In this document: positions 35,791 through 43,891 of the stretch, in pieces | Position numbering within the stretch: position 1 is the first letter of the stretch | How the letters are laid out: each line of letters opens with the position of its first letter | Source: Bacilli bacterium | GTDB taxonomy: Bacteria; Bacillota_I; Bacilli_A; RF39; UBA660 | Assembly: GCA_028706395.1 (NCBI GenBank) | Contig: JAQWBL010000006.1 | Span: forward strand, 1-44,443 | DNA length: 44,443 nt | Direction: 5' to 3' | Translations under genes and position numbers: made by a program | The notes under the pieces: generated by a model | Told to the model about the DNA's origin: nothing | The model's database searches: none | The model's input: only the letters and a program-made list of their open reading frames with translations

Positions 35791-36660
35791 TTATATAAAC
35801 ATTTTCCAAGGTTTCATTTTGTTCTTATCTTTGTCATAAGTTTTATATAGGGCTATCGGATCATTATTTGAATTAATAAACAAAACTTCAGAACTTCCGT
35901 AAATATTATCAATAATTTTTCCGTTTTTTAAATCTTCTTCAAGTTCTTTATTAGCCGTAATTGATTTATAATTACTCAAAACTTCAGTAATTGATTTCAA
36001 TTCATATTTATTATTAATAAAATCTTCAATTTTTACACATTCTATAATATTAAAATCACCTAGTTTAGTTCTTGTTAAAGAACTCATAAGACCAACCGTA
36101 TTTAAATTAGTAGCAATATCACTTATTAAACTTCTAATATAAGTTCCTTTGCTTACCAAACATTTAATAGAAAATACGACTTTATTTCCGTCTTGCTTAA
36201 CGTCACTTATTAAACTAAGTTCTTTTATATCAACAAGTCTTTTAGGAAGTTCAACAACTTCATTATTTCTGGCATATTCATACAATTTTTTGCCCTTAAT
36301 TTTAACTGCTGAATAAATTGGTACTTCTTGCTCGTAAGTTCCAATCATTGATGTTAAAACACTTTTTATTTCATCTTCTGTTTTAAAACAGTCAACTTCT
36401 TTGGTTATATTACCAGTAATATCCAAAGTATCAGAAGTAATTCCTAAAGTAACGGAAGCAATATATTCCTTATCATGATTAGTTAATAATTCAACTATTT
36501 TAGTAGCTTTACCTACACAGATAGTTAAAACACCAGTTGCTAGTGGATCTAACGTACCAGTGTGTCCAACCTTTTTAGTTTTAAGATGTTTTCCAATAAT
36601 ATTAACAACATCTCTACTTGTATAACCACTCTCTTTATTAATTAATATGATTCCATCCAT
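35791..36660 (-). CDS. truB: tRNA pseudouridine-55 synthase
   Basis: A 289-residue enzyme that makes pseudouridine 55 in the T-loop of tRNAs. The start is ATG 36660 (MDGIILINKESGYTSRDVV), as GGTGAT precedes it; the in-frame start at 36702 has no such site. HTGTLDPLATGVLTICVGKA carries the catalytic Asp. The GTYIRSLISDIA segment is also typical. A PUA-like C-terminal domain follows (from about 225). Lies downstream of the yugP gene on the same strand with a gap of 48 bases. Confidence 0.96.
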   Translation of the reverse strand: MDGIILINKESGYTSRDVVNIIGKHLKTKKVGHTGTLDPLATGVLTICVGKATKIVELLTNHDKEYIASVTLGITSDTLDITGNITKEVDCFKTEDEIKSVLTSMIGTYEQEVPIYSAVKIKGKKLYEYARNNEVVELPKRLVDIKELSLISDVKQDGNKVVFSIKCLVSKGTYIRSLISDIATNLNTVGLMSSLTRTKLGDFNIIECVKIEDFINNKYELKSITEVLSNYKSITANKELEEDLKNGKIIDNIYGSSEVLFINSNNDPIALYKTYDKDKNKMKPWKMFI

Positions 36661-36708
36661 ACTATCACCAAAAACATTATATCTTTTTACAAAGAAAAAC
36701 ACAAGATT

Positions 36709-37407
36709 CTAATCAGAATCTCGTGCCATAAGTATTAATCTCAATAAACTAATTAAAGTTGAAATTAAACTTGCTACATAAGTCATAGCAGCTGCATTTA
36801 ACATATCTTCAGCTTTTTTACTCTCACTTCCATCAACTACTCCAAGTTGTGACAATTCAAGTTTCGCACGTTTCGATGCATCAAATTCAACTGGCAATGT
36901 TATTAATTGAAATAAAAGTGTTGCTAATACTAAGATAATACCAACCATTAAATATGATGTAATACCTGCAAAGATAGAAATAATCATTGCAAAATATCCT
37001 AGAAAACTAACTAAATTAACAACCGGTACTAACGATGCTCTTATTCTCATAAAAACATAACCTTCTTTATCTTGGATAGCATGCCCCACTTCATGAGCCG
37101 CAACTGATACAGATGCTATTGAACTACCGTGAAAAATTTCTTTAGATAATCTAATAACCTTTCTTCTTGGATCATAGTGATCACTTAATTCACCTTTTGT
37201 TTCAACTATATGAACATTTGTCAAACCATTTTTATCCAATATTTGACGAGCCACTTCAAAACCAGTCAGTCCTTTATTAGTTTTAATTCGCTTGTATTTT
37301 CCATATGCTCCTGTAACCTTACCTTGGGCAACTAAAACAATTACAAATCCAATAATTGCTAAAGTAATTGTTAAACCTGTTTCTAAACCTAATGTCATCC
37401 AACCCAT
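36709..37407 (-). CDS. yugP: YugP-like membrane zinc metallopeptidase
   Basis: A 232-residue protein of the Zn_peptidase_2 family: an N-terminal membrane helix (about 10-28), the zinc site AAHEVGHAIQDKEGY (HExxH, about 103-117), two more helices (about 130-170) and a C-terminal helix. The PVEFDASKRAKLELSQLGVV segment is family-typical and carries a third metal-ligand candidate (Glu/Asp). Its substrate is unknown. It lies 10 bases downstream of cysS, so is probably in the same transcript. Confidence 0.92.
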   Translation of the reverse strand: MGWMTLGLETGLTITLAIIGFVIVLVAQGKVTGAYGKYKRIKTNKGLTGFEVARQILDKNGLTNVHIVETKGELSDHYDPRRKVIRLSKEIFHGSSIASVSVAAHEVGHAIQDKEGYVFMRIRASLVPVVNLVSFLGYFAMIISIFAGITSYLMVGIILVLATLLFQLITLPVEFDASKRAKLELSQLGVVDGSESKKAEDMLNAAAMTYVASLISTLISLLRLILMARDSD

Positions 37408-37417
37408 TATCTCACTC

Positions 37418-38824
37418 CTATCTTATAATTTCATAAGTCGTACCTTCACGACCATCTTCAATTATTATACCCTTTTCTTTTAATTCTTCTCTTATTTTAT
37501 CAGCAAGTTCATAATTTTTTTCTTTTTTTGCAAGATTTCGTTCTTCAATCTTTTCTTCTATATATGATAATAACTTACTATCAATTTCAACTTCTTTTTC
37601 TTTTAACAAATCCAATGATAGGACTGAATCAAAAGAAGCAATTAAATATAATTTAGTATTATTATTAAGAAGTTCATCTTTTATTACATCATATAAAACA
37701 GTAAGTGCTGAAGATGTATTTAAATCATTTTGAAGTGCTTTTTTAAATAAATTTTGATATTCATTTAATTTATCTTCTTCTAGTTCACCACTTGGACTAT
37801 TTTTAATCTGATTCACGCGATTAACAAGCTTTTTATAGCCATTTGCAGCAATATCTAGACTTTCATAGCTAAACACTAATTGGTTGCGATAATGCGATTG
37901 TAAACAGAAATAACGATATGCTAAAGGATCATATTTTTTTTCTTCTAATAAAGAAACTGTTAAAAATTCACCTTTAGATTTACTCATCTTTCCTGATTCT
38001 TCATTTAAATGTTCACCATGTAACCAATACTTACACCATTTATGCCCTAAAAAAGCTTCACTTTGGGCAATTTCATTAGTATGATGTGGGAATATATTAT
38101 CAATTCCTCCACAATGAATATCTAAATATTCACCTAAATGCTTAATCGCAATACCAGAACATTCAATATGCCACCCAGGATATCCAACTCCCCATGGGCT
38201 GTCCCATTGCATTGCTTGATTTTCAAATTTTGAAACTGTAAACCACAGTCCAAAATCATAAGGATTTCTTTTAAATTCATCTAATTCGACATCATCACGA
38301 GCACCCACTAGTAAATCATTGCTGTTCTTACCAGATAAACGATAATAATCCTCAATTTTACTTATATCAAAATAAACATTATTATTAGATATATATGCAT
38401 AGCCATCTTTTAATAACTTTTCGATAATACGAATATAATCATCAATTAAATCTGATGCTTTTTCAATAATTAATGGTTTTCTAATATTTAGTTTGGCAGC
38501 ATCGTTAAAAAAAGCATTAGTATAATAATCCGCTATTTCCCAAACGGTTTTATTTTCACGAGCAGCACCCTTTTGCATTTTATCTTCGCCACTATCAGCA
38601 TCACTAGTCATATGTCCAACATCAGTTATATTCATAACCCTCTTAACATTATATCCCATATATTCTAATGATTTTTCTAATATATCTTCAAATATATAAG
38701 TCCTTAAATTTCCAATATGTGCATAATGATAAACTGTCGGACCACATGTATACATTGTCACTTCATTTTCATTATAAGGGGTAAATTCTTCAATTGTTTT
38801 ACTTAAAGTATTATATAGTCTCAC
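37418..38824 (-). CDS. cysS: Cysteinyl-tRNA synthetase
   Basis: A 468-residue class I synthetase that charges tRNA-Cys. TCGPTVYHYAHIGNLRTYIF (about 26-45) has the zinc Cys and the HIGH-like HIGN. WHIECSGIAIKHLG and DIHCGGIDNIFPHHTNE carry the remaining zinc ligands. KMSKSKGEFLTV is the KMSKS loop, and the C-terminal helical anticodon domain follows. Start codon is GTG at 38824, after AGAGGTGAT. No T-box leader is seen: the probable -10 (TATAAT) lies only about 20 bases before the start. Confidence 0.97.
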   Translation of the reverse strand: MRLYNTLSKTIEEFTPYNENEVTMYTCGPTVYHYAHIGNLRTYIFEDILEKSLEYMGYNVKRVMNITDVGHMTSDADSGEDKMQKGAARENKTVWEIADYYTNAFFNDAAKLNIRKPLIIEKASDLIDDYIRIIEKLLKDGYAYISNNNVYFDISKIEDYYRLSGKNSNDLLVGARDDVELDEFKRNPYDFGLWFTVSKFENQAMQWDSPWGVGYPGWHIECSGIAIKHLGEYLDIHCGGIDNIFPHHTNEIAQSEAFLGHKWCKYWLHGEHLNEESGKMSKSKGEFLTVSLLEEKKYDPLAYRYFCLQSHYRNQLVFSYESLDIAANGYKKLVNRVNQIKNSPSGELEEDKLNEYQNLFKKALQNDLNTSSALTVLYDVIKDELLNNNTKLYLIASFDSVLSLDLLKEKEVEIDSKLLSYIEEKIEERNLAKKEKNYELADKIREELKEKGIIIEDGREGTTYEIIR

Positions 38825-38959
38825 CTTATCACCTCTAATTAATTATATCATAAATATAATTCACCAACAATATATTTATGATTATAATATCTTATGTAAT
38901 GGTATAATAAAATTAATTAAAAAACACTGATTTAATTATTATTTTTTTTTACAAAATGA

Positions 38960-38988
38960 TTGCATAAACTATATATTTGTGTTAATAT
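38960..38988 (+). promoter_or_regulatory. Sigma-A promoter of the tRNA pair
   Basis: TTGCAT (38960-38965), a 17-base spacer, TAATAT (38983-38988). The predicted start is about 10 bases before the first tRNA. Confidence 0.7.
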
Positions 38989-39005
38989 ATATAAGTAATG
39001 TTAAC

Positions 39006-39082
39006 GGACCCTTAGCTCAGTTGGTTAGAGCATCCGGCTCATAACCGGGCGGTCGAAGGTTCGAGTCCTTCAGGGTCCACCA
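39006..39082 (+). tRNA. tRNA with CAT anticodon, probably tRNA-Ile2 (lysidine-modified); tRNA-Met possible
   Basis: 77 bases including an encoded CCA. Acceptor stem GGACCCT/AGGGTCC, D-arm, anticodon loop CTCATAA between UCCGG and CCGGG, and T-arm GAAGG-TTCGAGT-CCTTC all pair. It is not the initiator: it has a paired 1-72 G-C and lacks three G-C pairs in the anticodon stem in initiator form. The D-arm, CTCATAA loop and acceptor end closely resemble bacterial tRNA-Ile(CAU), whose C34 is changed to lysidine by TilS, more than elongator Met. Confidence 0.95.
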
Positions 39083-39088
39083 TTATAA

Positions 39089-39173
39089 GCAGGTGTGGCG
39101 AAATTGGCAGACGCACTAGACTTAGGATCTAGCGCCTTACGGCATGGGGGTTCAAGTCCCTTCACCTGCACCA
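39089..39173 (+). tRNA. tRNA-Leu (TAG)
   Basis: 85 bases including CCA. Acceptor stem GCAGGTG/CACCTGC, anticodon TAG in loop CTTAGGA, and a long variable arm (CGCCTTACGGCA) place it as class II tRNA-Leu reading CUA and, by wobble, other CUN codons. It is 6 bases after the first tRNA and shares its promoter and terminator. Confidence 0.97.
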
Positions 39174-39201
39174 AATGAATATAAATGCGAAAGCATAAAA
39201 G

Positions 39202-39231
39202 AAGGTTGTTCGATGAACAGCCTTTTATTAT
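39202..39231 (+). terminator. Intrinsic terminator of the tRNA pair
   Basis: AAGGTTGTTC (39202-39211), loop GAT, GAACAGCCTT (39215-39224) with one G-U pair, then TTTATTA. Outer bases GCATAAAAG / TTATTATGC extend the stem. Confidence 0.85.
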
Positions 39232-39282
39232 GCAGTATAATATAAGGAATTATGGGAAAAAATACATTAGTGAGGTGATTAT

Positions 39283-39795
39283 ATAAAAAGATTAAAATTG
39301 GATTTCTATTTAAAGGACGCCTTAGAAGTAGCACCCCTTTTAATTGGTAAAATACTAGTTCGAAAACTTAATGATGGAACTATTTTAAGACAAAAAATAA
39401 CCGAAACAGAAATATATCGCGGTGTTGAAGATACTGCTTGTCACGCAAGATTTGGTAAAACTAAACGAAGTAAACCATTGTATGAGCAAGGTGGAATTAC
39501 ATATGTTTATTTATGCTATGGTGTTCATTATTTATTAAATGTTGTAACTGGTAATAAAGAAGAACCTCAAGCGGTTTTAATTAGAACCACCGAAGATTAT
39601 AATGGACCTGGAAAACTAACAAAAGGATTAAAAATTGATAAAGATTTAAATGAAATAGATTTAACGACTTCCGACCAATTATGGATTGAAGACGATCACA
39701 GCACGGTATCATATACGACAAACAAACGAGTTGGTATTGATTATGCAACTGACTACTATAAAAATATTGAATGGCGTTTTATAATTAAAAAATAG
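39283..39795 (+). CDS. 3-methyladenine DNA glycosylase (AAG/MPG family), apparent ATA start
   Basis: A 170-residue base-excision repair enzyme that removes alkylated purines. Family stretches: ALEVAPLLIGKILVRK, ETEIYRGVEDTACHARFGKT (with the catalytic Glu and the following Asp), GGITYVYLCYGVHYLLNVVTG, and GPGKLTKGL. There is no ATG or GTG at the N-terminus. A strong GAGGTGAT (39272-39279) is followed, three bases on, by ATA AAA AGA TTA AAA TTG. The encoded (M)KRLKLDFYLKDALEVA lines up with the expected family N-terminus, so ATA at 39283 is the probable start. A TTG at 39298 is the alternative but is 18 bases from the ribosome site. Confidence 0.92.
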   Translation: MKRLKLDFYLKDALEVAPLLIGKILVRKLNDGTILRQKITETEIYRGVEDTACHARFGKTKRSKPLYEQGGITYVYLCYGVHYLLNVVTGNKEEPQAVLIRTTEDYNGPGKLTKGLKIDKDLNEIDLTTSDQLWIEDDHSTVSYTTNKRVGIDYATDYYKNIEWRFIIKK

Positions 39796-39818
39796 AAATC
39801 TCTAAGATTTCTATTTTT
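39790..39818. terminator. Bidirectional intrinsic terminator
   Basis: AAATAGAAATC (39790-39800), loop TCTAA, GATTTCTATTT (39806-39816), T-run on the plus strand and A-run before it. Between the glycosylase gene and the convergent 139-residue hypothetical. Confidence 0.85.
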
Positions 39819-40230
39819 GTATCATATTTAATAAATTAATTTTAAAAATATCTTTTTCACTATTTTGTTTTGAAACCATTACCCCTTTATAAGTAACTAA
39901 TTCTGATTGGTGTCCCTCACTTAATATTTTATCTGGTGTTATTTTATCTAATAAAATAGTTTTCTTATCTTTATACACTAAGTAATGAAGAATAACATCT
40001 CCATGAACTTTTTCAAACATAACATCAGTTGGCAATTTCAACTCATAAGTAATAGTATTGTTTTCTTGATTAGTGGAAACCATTTTACCTAAAAATTTAC
40101 CTTCCTTTAACGATGGATAATATTCTAAATGGAGCTTTTTATATGCAAGCATATTATATTTTTTTAATGAATTTTCAAGTTTTTTAAATTCATTTTCATT
40201 AATATAATCAAATATATAATTATCGTTCAT
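39811..40230 (-). CDS. Hypothetical protein, 139 residues
   Basis: I do not recognise it. It has no signal peptide or membrane helix. An N-terminal helical part (about 1-35, many Lys/Glu/Asn) is followed by a strand-rich section (about 45-130; TITYELKLPTDVMFEKVHGD, then VILHYLVYKDKKTILLD). It starts at an ATG 40230 after GGGAGG. It is bounded by a terminator on its 3' side and by the terminator of the upstream gene on its 5' side, so it is a single-gene unit. Confidence 0.65.
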   Translation of the reverse strand: MNDNYIFDYINENEFKKLENSLKKYNMLAYKKLHLEYYPSLKEGKFLGKMVSTNQENNTITYELKLPTDVMFEKVHGDVILHYLVYKDKKTILLDKITPDKILSEGHQSELVTYKGVMVSKQNSEKDIFKINLLNMIQK

Positions 40231-40301
40231 GTTACTACCTCCCTCTATTATCTATCTTACTATTTTATGATAACATCTAATTTATTTATTGTCAAACAAA
40301 A

Positions 40302-40325
40302 AAAGGTGAATTAATATTCACCTTT
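40302..40325 (-). terminator. Intrinsic terminator after the 664-residue repeat protein
   Basis: On the minus strand AAAGGTGAAT (40325-40316) pairs with ATTCACCTTT (40311-40302) across a 4-base loop, followed by a T-run. Confidence 0.88.
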
Positions 40326-40332
40326 ACATTTA

Positions 40333-42327
40333 TTAGATTGTTTTTGTTTTACTATAATCATTAGTATCTACAGCACTTGCTAAGACACTTCTTAAAGTCT
40401 TTAAAGCGGCAATATTTTGATTAGTTTGACTAGTACTTCCAATGATTTCTACTTCGTTACCGTTTTCATCATAAATTTTACCGTCTTTCTCATAAAATCC
40501 TGGTAATAATTCAAATTCTTCAGTTATTGTAGATCCATCTGGATTTACTGTATGCTTATCTTCAATAATTGTTGAATGATTATCGCTTTTAGGAGTTTCG
40601 TTTTGATTGAATTGTTGTTCAAGTTCTTTACGATCTCTTTCACCGTTACGGTATCCCTTACGGTAAGCATCTTTATATTCATCAATATAAGCTTCTATAT
40701 AATCAGTATTTTCATGAGTTAATTTAACACGATCATTATATTTTCTTCCACTGTATCCATCAGTATAACCTTCAGCATCACCAGCAGCATAACCATCACG
40801 TTCACCATTTTCAATCATGATTTTCTTTAAATCTTCAATATTTTCCTGATTCTTTTTTGTAACAATTGTTTCTTCTTTTTGAGTAATAGGTCCTTGCGCA
40901 AGTTTAAGTCCTTCAGCATAACCTTCAGCATAATATTGTTTGTAGTAAGTAGTATATGCATCAGCATATATTTTATCTGATTTACTCAAATCAATTTTAG
41001 GATTTTCATTATAAGTTTTCTTAGCTGCACCATCGGCATAACCATTTTGGTTACCAGCTTGAGCACCTTCTTGAACTCCTTTTGCTCTTATTTCCTCATT
41101 TTTGTTTTCTTTTTCAATTTGTTCTAAAACAGGTTTCTTTGATTCTTCTTTAGCTGGTAAATGAATTTCTTGTTTACCAGTTTTCGGATTTGTTACCAAG
41201 TTTTTCTTTTCTTGCTCAGTAATTGTATTTCCTTTTGCTGGTTCAGGTTTTGCATCCATAATTGCTTTTTCACTATCTGGATTTTCAACCTTAACAAGAC
41301 CCATTTCCTTAGCCATTTCTTCAATTGCCATTTCAATTTCAAGACTTCTTAGAATAGTTCTAACTTCTTGTTTTGATTTATCTTCATTAGCCATTAAATT
41401 AAACATCATATTGATTTTTTCTTCAACCGTATTTCTAACAATCACTTTTTGATCATTCCATACAGAAATTCCATCAGCTTCAGATGATAAATCACATTTA
41501 GCATCACCGCTTGGATAAATTATTTTACTAATATCAGCACTTGGTATTACCCAACTTTGATTATTAGTAATTTCCCAAGTACCTAGTAATAACTTCATTC
41601 TTGTTAAATTACTTGAAGCAGATACTGTTTTATGTTTACTTGTTACAAATTCATTATATAAGTATTCATTAACATCAGCTGCTAATTTTTTCTTGCTTGA
41701 ATCATTAGCTGTATTAAGTGCAGCTAGAGCACTTTGGAAACTTGATAATTCTTCAGCTGATAATTTATCCGCAACTAATGGCCCTAAATCAATAATAGTA
41801 TCAGGAGTTACTGTAATAGCATCTTCTAATAAAGCATTATTAACATAATCATAATTTTCCATAATTGTTGAAGCTGTCTTAGTATCGTCTAATAATTTAT
41901 AATACTCAGCTGGTGATATATCATTAATATTAGTTACAGTATACCAATCCATCCATTGTTCAACAGTTAAATCTCCAAGTCCTTTTGCAGAAGCATCAAC
42001 ATATACTCGAGCAATACGATTAATCATTTCTTTTTCACTGTTAGGATCAAAAGCTAGGTGATCACCGATTTCTTTTTCATAATTTTGCATAATTTTATTA
42101 ATATTGTCATTGTCATTAGTTTGAATAGGACTATCAGTTTTATTTATTGAACATCCTTTACCTGCAGCAAGAAGTCCTATAAGAGCTGCTGAAACAACAA
42201 CTTTTTTTCCATGCTTAGAATTAAAGTTTTTAATTTTTTCAGCAATTAGTTTTCTTTTAACATTCATAGATGCAAGCATTTCTTCTGTTCTATCTTCAAT
42301 TTTTTCGATTCTTTTAGATAATTTCAT
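40333..42327 (-). CDS. Large membrane-anchored protein with duplicated Gly/Tyr/Ala-rich modules, unknown function
   Basis: A 664-residue protein. The start is ATG 42327 (MKLSKRIEKIEDR), eight bases after GGGGAGG; the GTG three codons earlier lies within that site. A charged N-terminal helix is followed by one hydrophobic segment (about 43-59, VVVSAALIGLLAAG), a Cys (KGCSIN) and a long extracytoplasmic part. Residues about 65-345 are helical and acidic. Two copies of a module of about 60 residues follow (about 415-475 and 505-565): GxxxGxxxGYxDG, then a YN segment, then AYxxxYxxxYxxGYxxG. The C-terminus is polar. The Cys lacks a proper lipobox. It is in an operon with the 455-residue protein upstream. 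Family unknown to me. Confidence 0.8.
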   Translation of the reverse strand: MKLSKRIEKIEDRTEEMLASMNVKRKLIAEKIKNFNSKHGKKVVVSAALIGLLAAGKGCSINKTDSPIQTNDNDNINKIMQNYEKEIGDHLAFDPNSEKEMINRIARVYVDASAKGLGDLTVEQWMDWYTVTNINDISPAEYYKLLDDTKTASTIMENYDYVNNALLEDAITVTPDTIIDLGPLVADKLSAEELSSFQSALAALNTANDSSKKKLAADVNEYLYNEFVTSKHKTVSASSNLTRMKLLLGTWEITNNQSWVIPSADISKIIYPSGDAKCDLSSEADGISVWNDQKVIVRNTVEEKINMMFNLMANEDKSKQEVRTILRSLEIEMAIEEMAKEMGLVKVENPDSEKAIMDAKPEPAKGNTITEQEKKNLVTNPKTGKQEIHLPAKEESKKPVLEQIEKENKNEEIRAKGVQEGAQAGNQNGYADGAAKKTYNENPKIDLSKSDKIYADAYTTYYKQYYAEGYAEGLKLAQGPITQKEETIVTKKNQENIEDLKKIMIENGERDGYAAGDAEGYTDGYSGRKYNDRVKLTHENTDYIEAYIDEYKDAYRKGYRNGERDRKELEQQFNQNETPKSDNHSTIIEDKHTVNPDGSTITEEFELLPGFYEKDGKIYDENGNEVEIIGSTSQTNQNIAALKTLRSVLASAVDTNDYSKTKTI

Positions 42328-42351
42328 ATGCGGCACCTCCCCTTTTCATTA

Positions 42352-43719
42352 TTATTTTACTTTTACTTTTCCTGTATATTTATAACCATTATTTAATAAA
42401 TAAGTATTATTGTAGTTACTCCATCTTGTATCAGTTGAAGCAGGAATTAATTTTCTAGTTCTTGATTGATAATAAGTAACTGTTTCTTTAACACTACCAT
42501 AAACTGGTTCATATTTAACTTCTGTTTTATATTCAGTAACTTGTTTATTAATATAAATTGGTGTTACTGTTAATCCATATTCAACACAAGTATATCCACT
42601 TTGTTTAATTTCGTATGTTTGTCTTGTATAAACTTTGTAGTTTGAGTAAATTGAATTACAGTTTGTATTACAATCTAATGTATCACCACTTGAATTTTTA
42701 ACACGTACATATCTAGTTGTTGCAGTATCAGCTGGTGGAGTAGTAGCTGTAATAGTTTTTACATAATTCCATTCAGTACCATATTTATAAGTTCCTGTTG
42801 AAACTGTAACTGTTCCCCATTTAGCACATGTTTTAGTAACTAAGTTATCAACATGAACCTTCTTAGTTGTTGTGTATGGAACAGATTGTGTAATCTTTTT
42901 AACTCCAATTTGTTTTGTAACAGTATTAGTAATTTCTTCGGTTCTAACATCAACTAAATCAGTTTCACGAATATAATTACTAGTCCAATTTGACCAACTA
43001 CTCCAGTTAGTAAAATAAGCAGGTGTAGTTTTTGTATATTCATATTCTATTGGTGTTGGTTTTACTGGATCTGGTTTTACCGGATCTGGCTTAACTGGAT
43101 CCGGTTTTACTGGATCTGGTTTAACAGGGTCTGGCTTAACTGGATCCGGTTTTACTGGATCTGGTTTTGGCTTGTTTGGTATTGGTTTTACTGGATTTGG
43201 TTTAGGTGTTGGTTTTGTTACAACAGGTCTAGTTGTTTCTTTTTCACAAATATCTGTTTTACAAAAATCATAACATCCCATTGGTACTAAGATATAATCA
43301 GATGCATCAGTACAATCTAAATTAACCTTCATTGTATATTCTATTTCGCTAGTCTTAGTAACCTCAATATATGATTTAGATAAATCACATTGGCGACCTT
43401 TACTATCAACAAATGGTAATAATAACTTTTTATTAAGCATTTCACCCAAAGTTAAAGTAACTTTGTCACCAATCTTTTGTGGTACTCTCTCAGTTGTAAA
43501 ATATTCCTTTCCAGCATCTTTCATATTAAGAATATTATCATTAAATATTCTCGCATAAATAGGTTCTAATGAACCAATGTTGTTATTGTTGTTTGCAAGC
43601 TTGTTAAAATCGCTTTTAGTTGGAAATAACCAAAGCAAAATAAAAACAAATAAAACAACAAATAATAGTTGCAAGATTATGTCTCTAATTGAAAATTCTT
43701 CATTTCTTTCATTATACAT
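42352..43719 (-). CDS. Anchored extracellular protein with PDPVK repeats and Trp/Ser motif, unknown function
   Basis: A 455-residue protein. The start is ATG 43719 (MYNERNEEFSIRDII) after GGGGGAA. It has one N-terminal membrane helix (about 15-37, LLFVVLFVFILLWL), a Cys-containing domain (about 45-170, ending CYDFCKTDICEK), a Pro/Lys linker with seven PDPVK units (about 185-222), and a strand-rich Thr/Tyr/Cys domain (from about 225). The latter starts with NWSSWSNWTSN, a WSxWSxW pattern seen in thrombospondin type 1 repeats, with scattered Cys that could form disulfides. It precedes the 664-residue protein by 24 bases; one promoter (43863-43891) serves both. I know no family for it; surface structure or adhesion is a guess. 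Confidence 0.8.
   Translation of the reverse strand: MYNERNEEFSIRDIILQLLFVVLFVFILLWLFPTKSDFNKLANNNNNIGSLEPIYARIFNDNILNMKDAGKEYFTTERVPQKIGDKVTLTLGEMLNKKLLLPFVDSKGRQCDLSKSYIEVTKTSEIEYTMKVNLDCTDASDYILVPMGCYDFCKTDICEKETTRPVVTKPTPKPNPVKPIPNKPKPDPVKPDPVKPDPVKPDPVKPDPVKPDPVKPDPVKPTPIEYEYTKTTPAYFTNWSSWSNWTSNYIRETDLVDVRTEEITNTVTKQIGVKKITQSVPYTTTKKVHVDNLVTKTCAKWGTVTVSTGTYKYGTEWNYVKTITATTPPADTATTRYVRVKNSSGDTLDCNTNCNSIYSNYKVYTRQTYEIKQSGYTCVEYGLTVTPIYINKQVTEYKTEVKYEPVYGSVKETVTYYQSRTRKLIPASTDTRWSNYNNTYLLNNGYKYTGKVKVK
43058..43162 (-). repeat. Seven tandem 15-bp repeats encoding PDPVK
   Basis: On the plus strand, units such as GGTTTTACTGGATCT repeat seven times without spacing, with third-base changes. Units 3-4 and 6-7 are identical over 30 bases, suggesting a recent duplication. 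It encodes the proline-rich linker of the 455-residue protein. Confidence 0.95.
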
Positions 43720-43828
43720 ATTAATTCCCCCTTTAATTGCCACATATACTAACATAAGTTTTGCCTTTTGTCAAATCTATTTTTTTTAACAATCAAAACT
43801 TTATATTTTCATGTGTTTATGTATAAAA

Positions 43829-43842
43829 TTCAAATGTTTGAA
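43829..43842. promoter_or_regulatory. Palindrome in the leader of the surface-protein operon
   Basis: TTCAAA-TG-TTTGAA, a 6-bp inverted repeat about 15-27 bases after the predicted start. It could be an operator or an mRNA hairpin; nothing shows which. The rest of the leader (about 137 bases in total) holds no other clear element. Confidence 0.35.
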
Positions 43843-43862
43843 ACTCCTCTCAAGTTGTGGAT

Positions 43863-43891
43863 ATAATACCACAAGGCGCCTTATTTGTCAA
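43863..43891 (-). promoter_or_regulatory. Strong sigma-A promoter of the surface-protein operon
   Basis: On the minus strand TTGACA (43891-43886), a 17-base spacer, TATTAT (43868-43863). The -35 overlaps the stop codon of the Smr gene. Best consensus promoter in the window. Confidence 0.8.

Noticed and set aside
38825-38940. T-box leader before cysS
   Set aside because: The likely promoter lies about 20 bases before the GTG start, leaving no room for a T-box; no T-box sequence was found.
39006-39082. Initiator tRNA-Met
   Set aside because: Position 1-72 is a normal G-C pair and the anticodon stem is not of initiator type, so CAT here means Ile2 or elongator Met.
39152-39334. 60-residue open frame on the minus strand
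   Set aside because: It runs across the tRNA-Leu 3' end, the tRNA terminator and the glycosylase start; it cannot be a real gene.
42130-42200. Lipoprotein signal in the 664-residue protein (Cys after the hydrophobic segment)
   Set aside because: The residues before the Cys (AGKGC) do not fit a lipobox, and the hydrophobic segment starts about 40 residues into the protein; membrane anchoring by the helix is more likely.
43058-43162. Short tandem repeats that could suggest a CRISPR array
   Set aside because: The 15-bp units have no spacers between them and are in frame inside a coding region, so they are a coding minisatellite.
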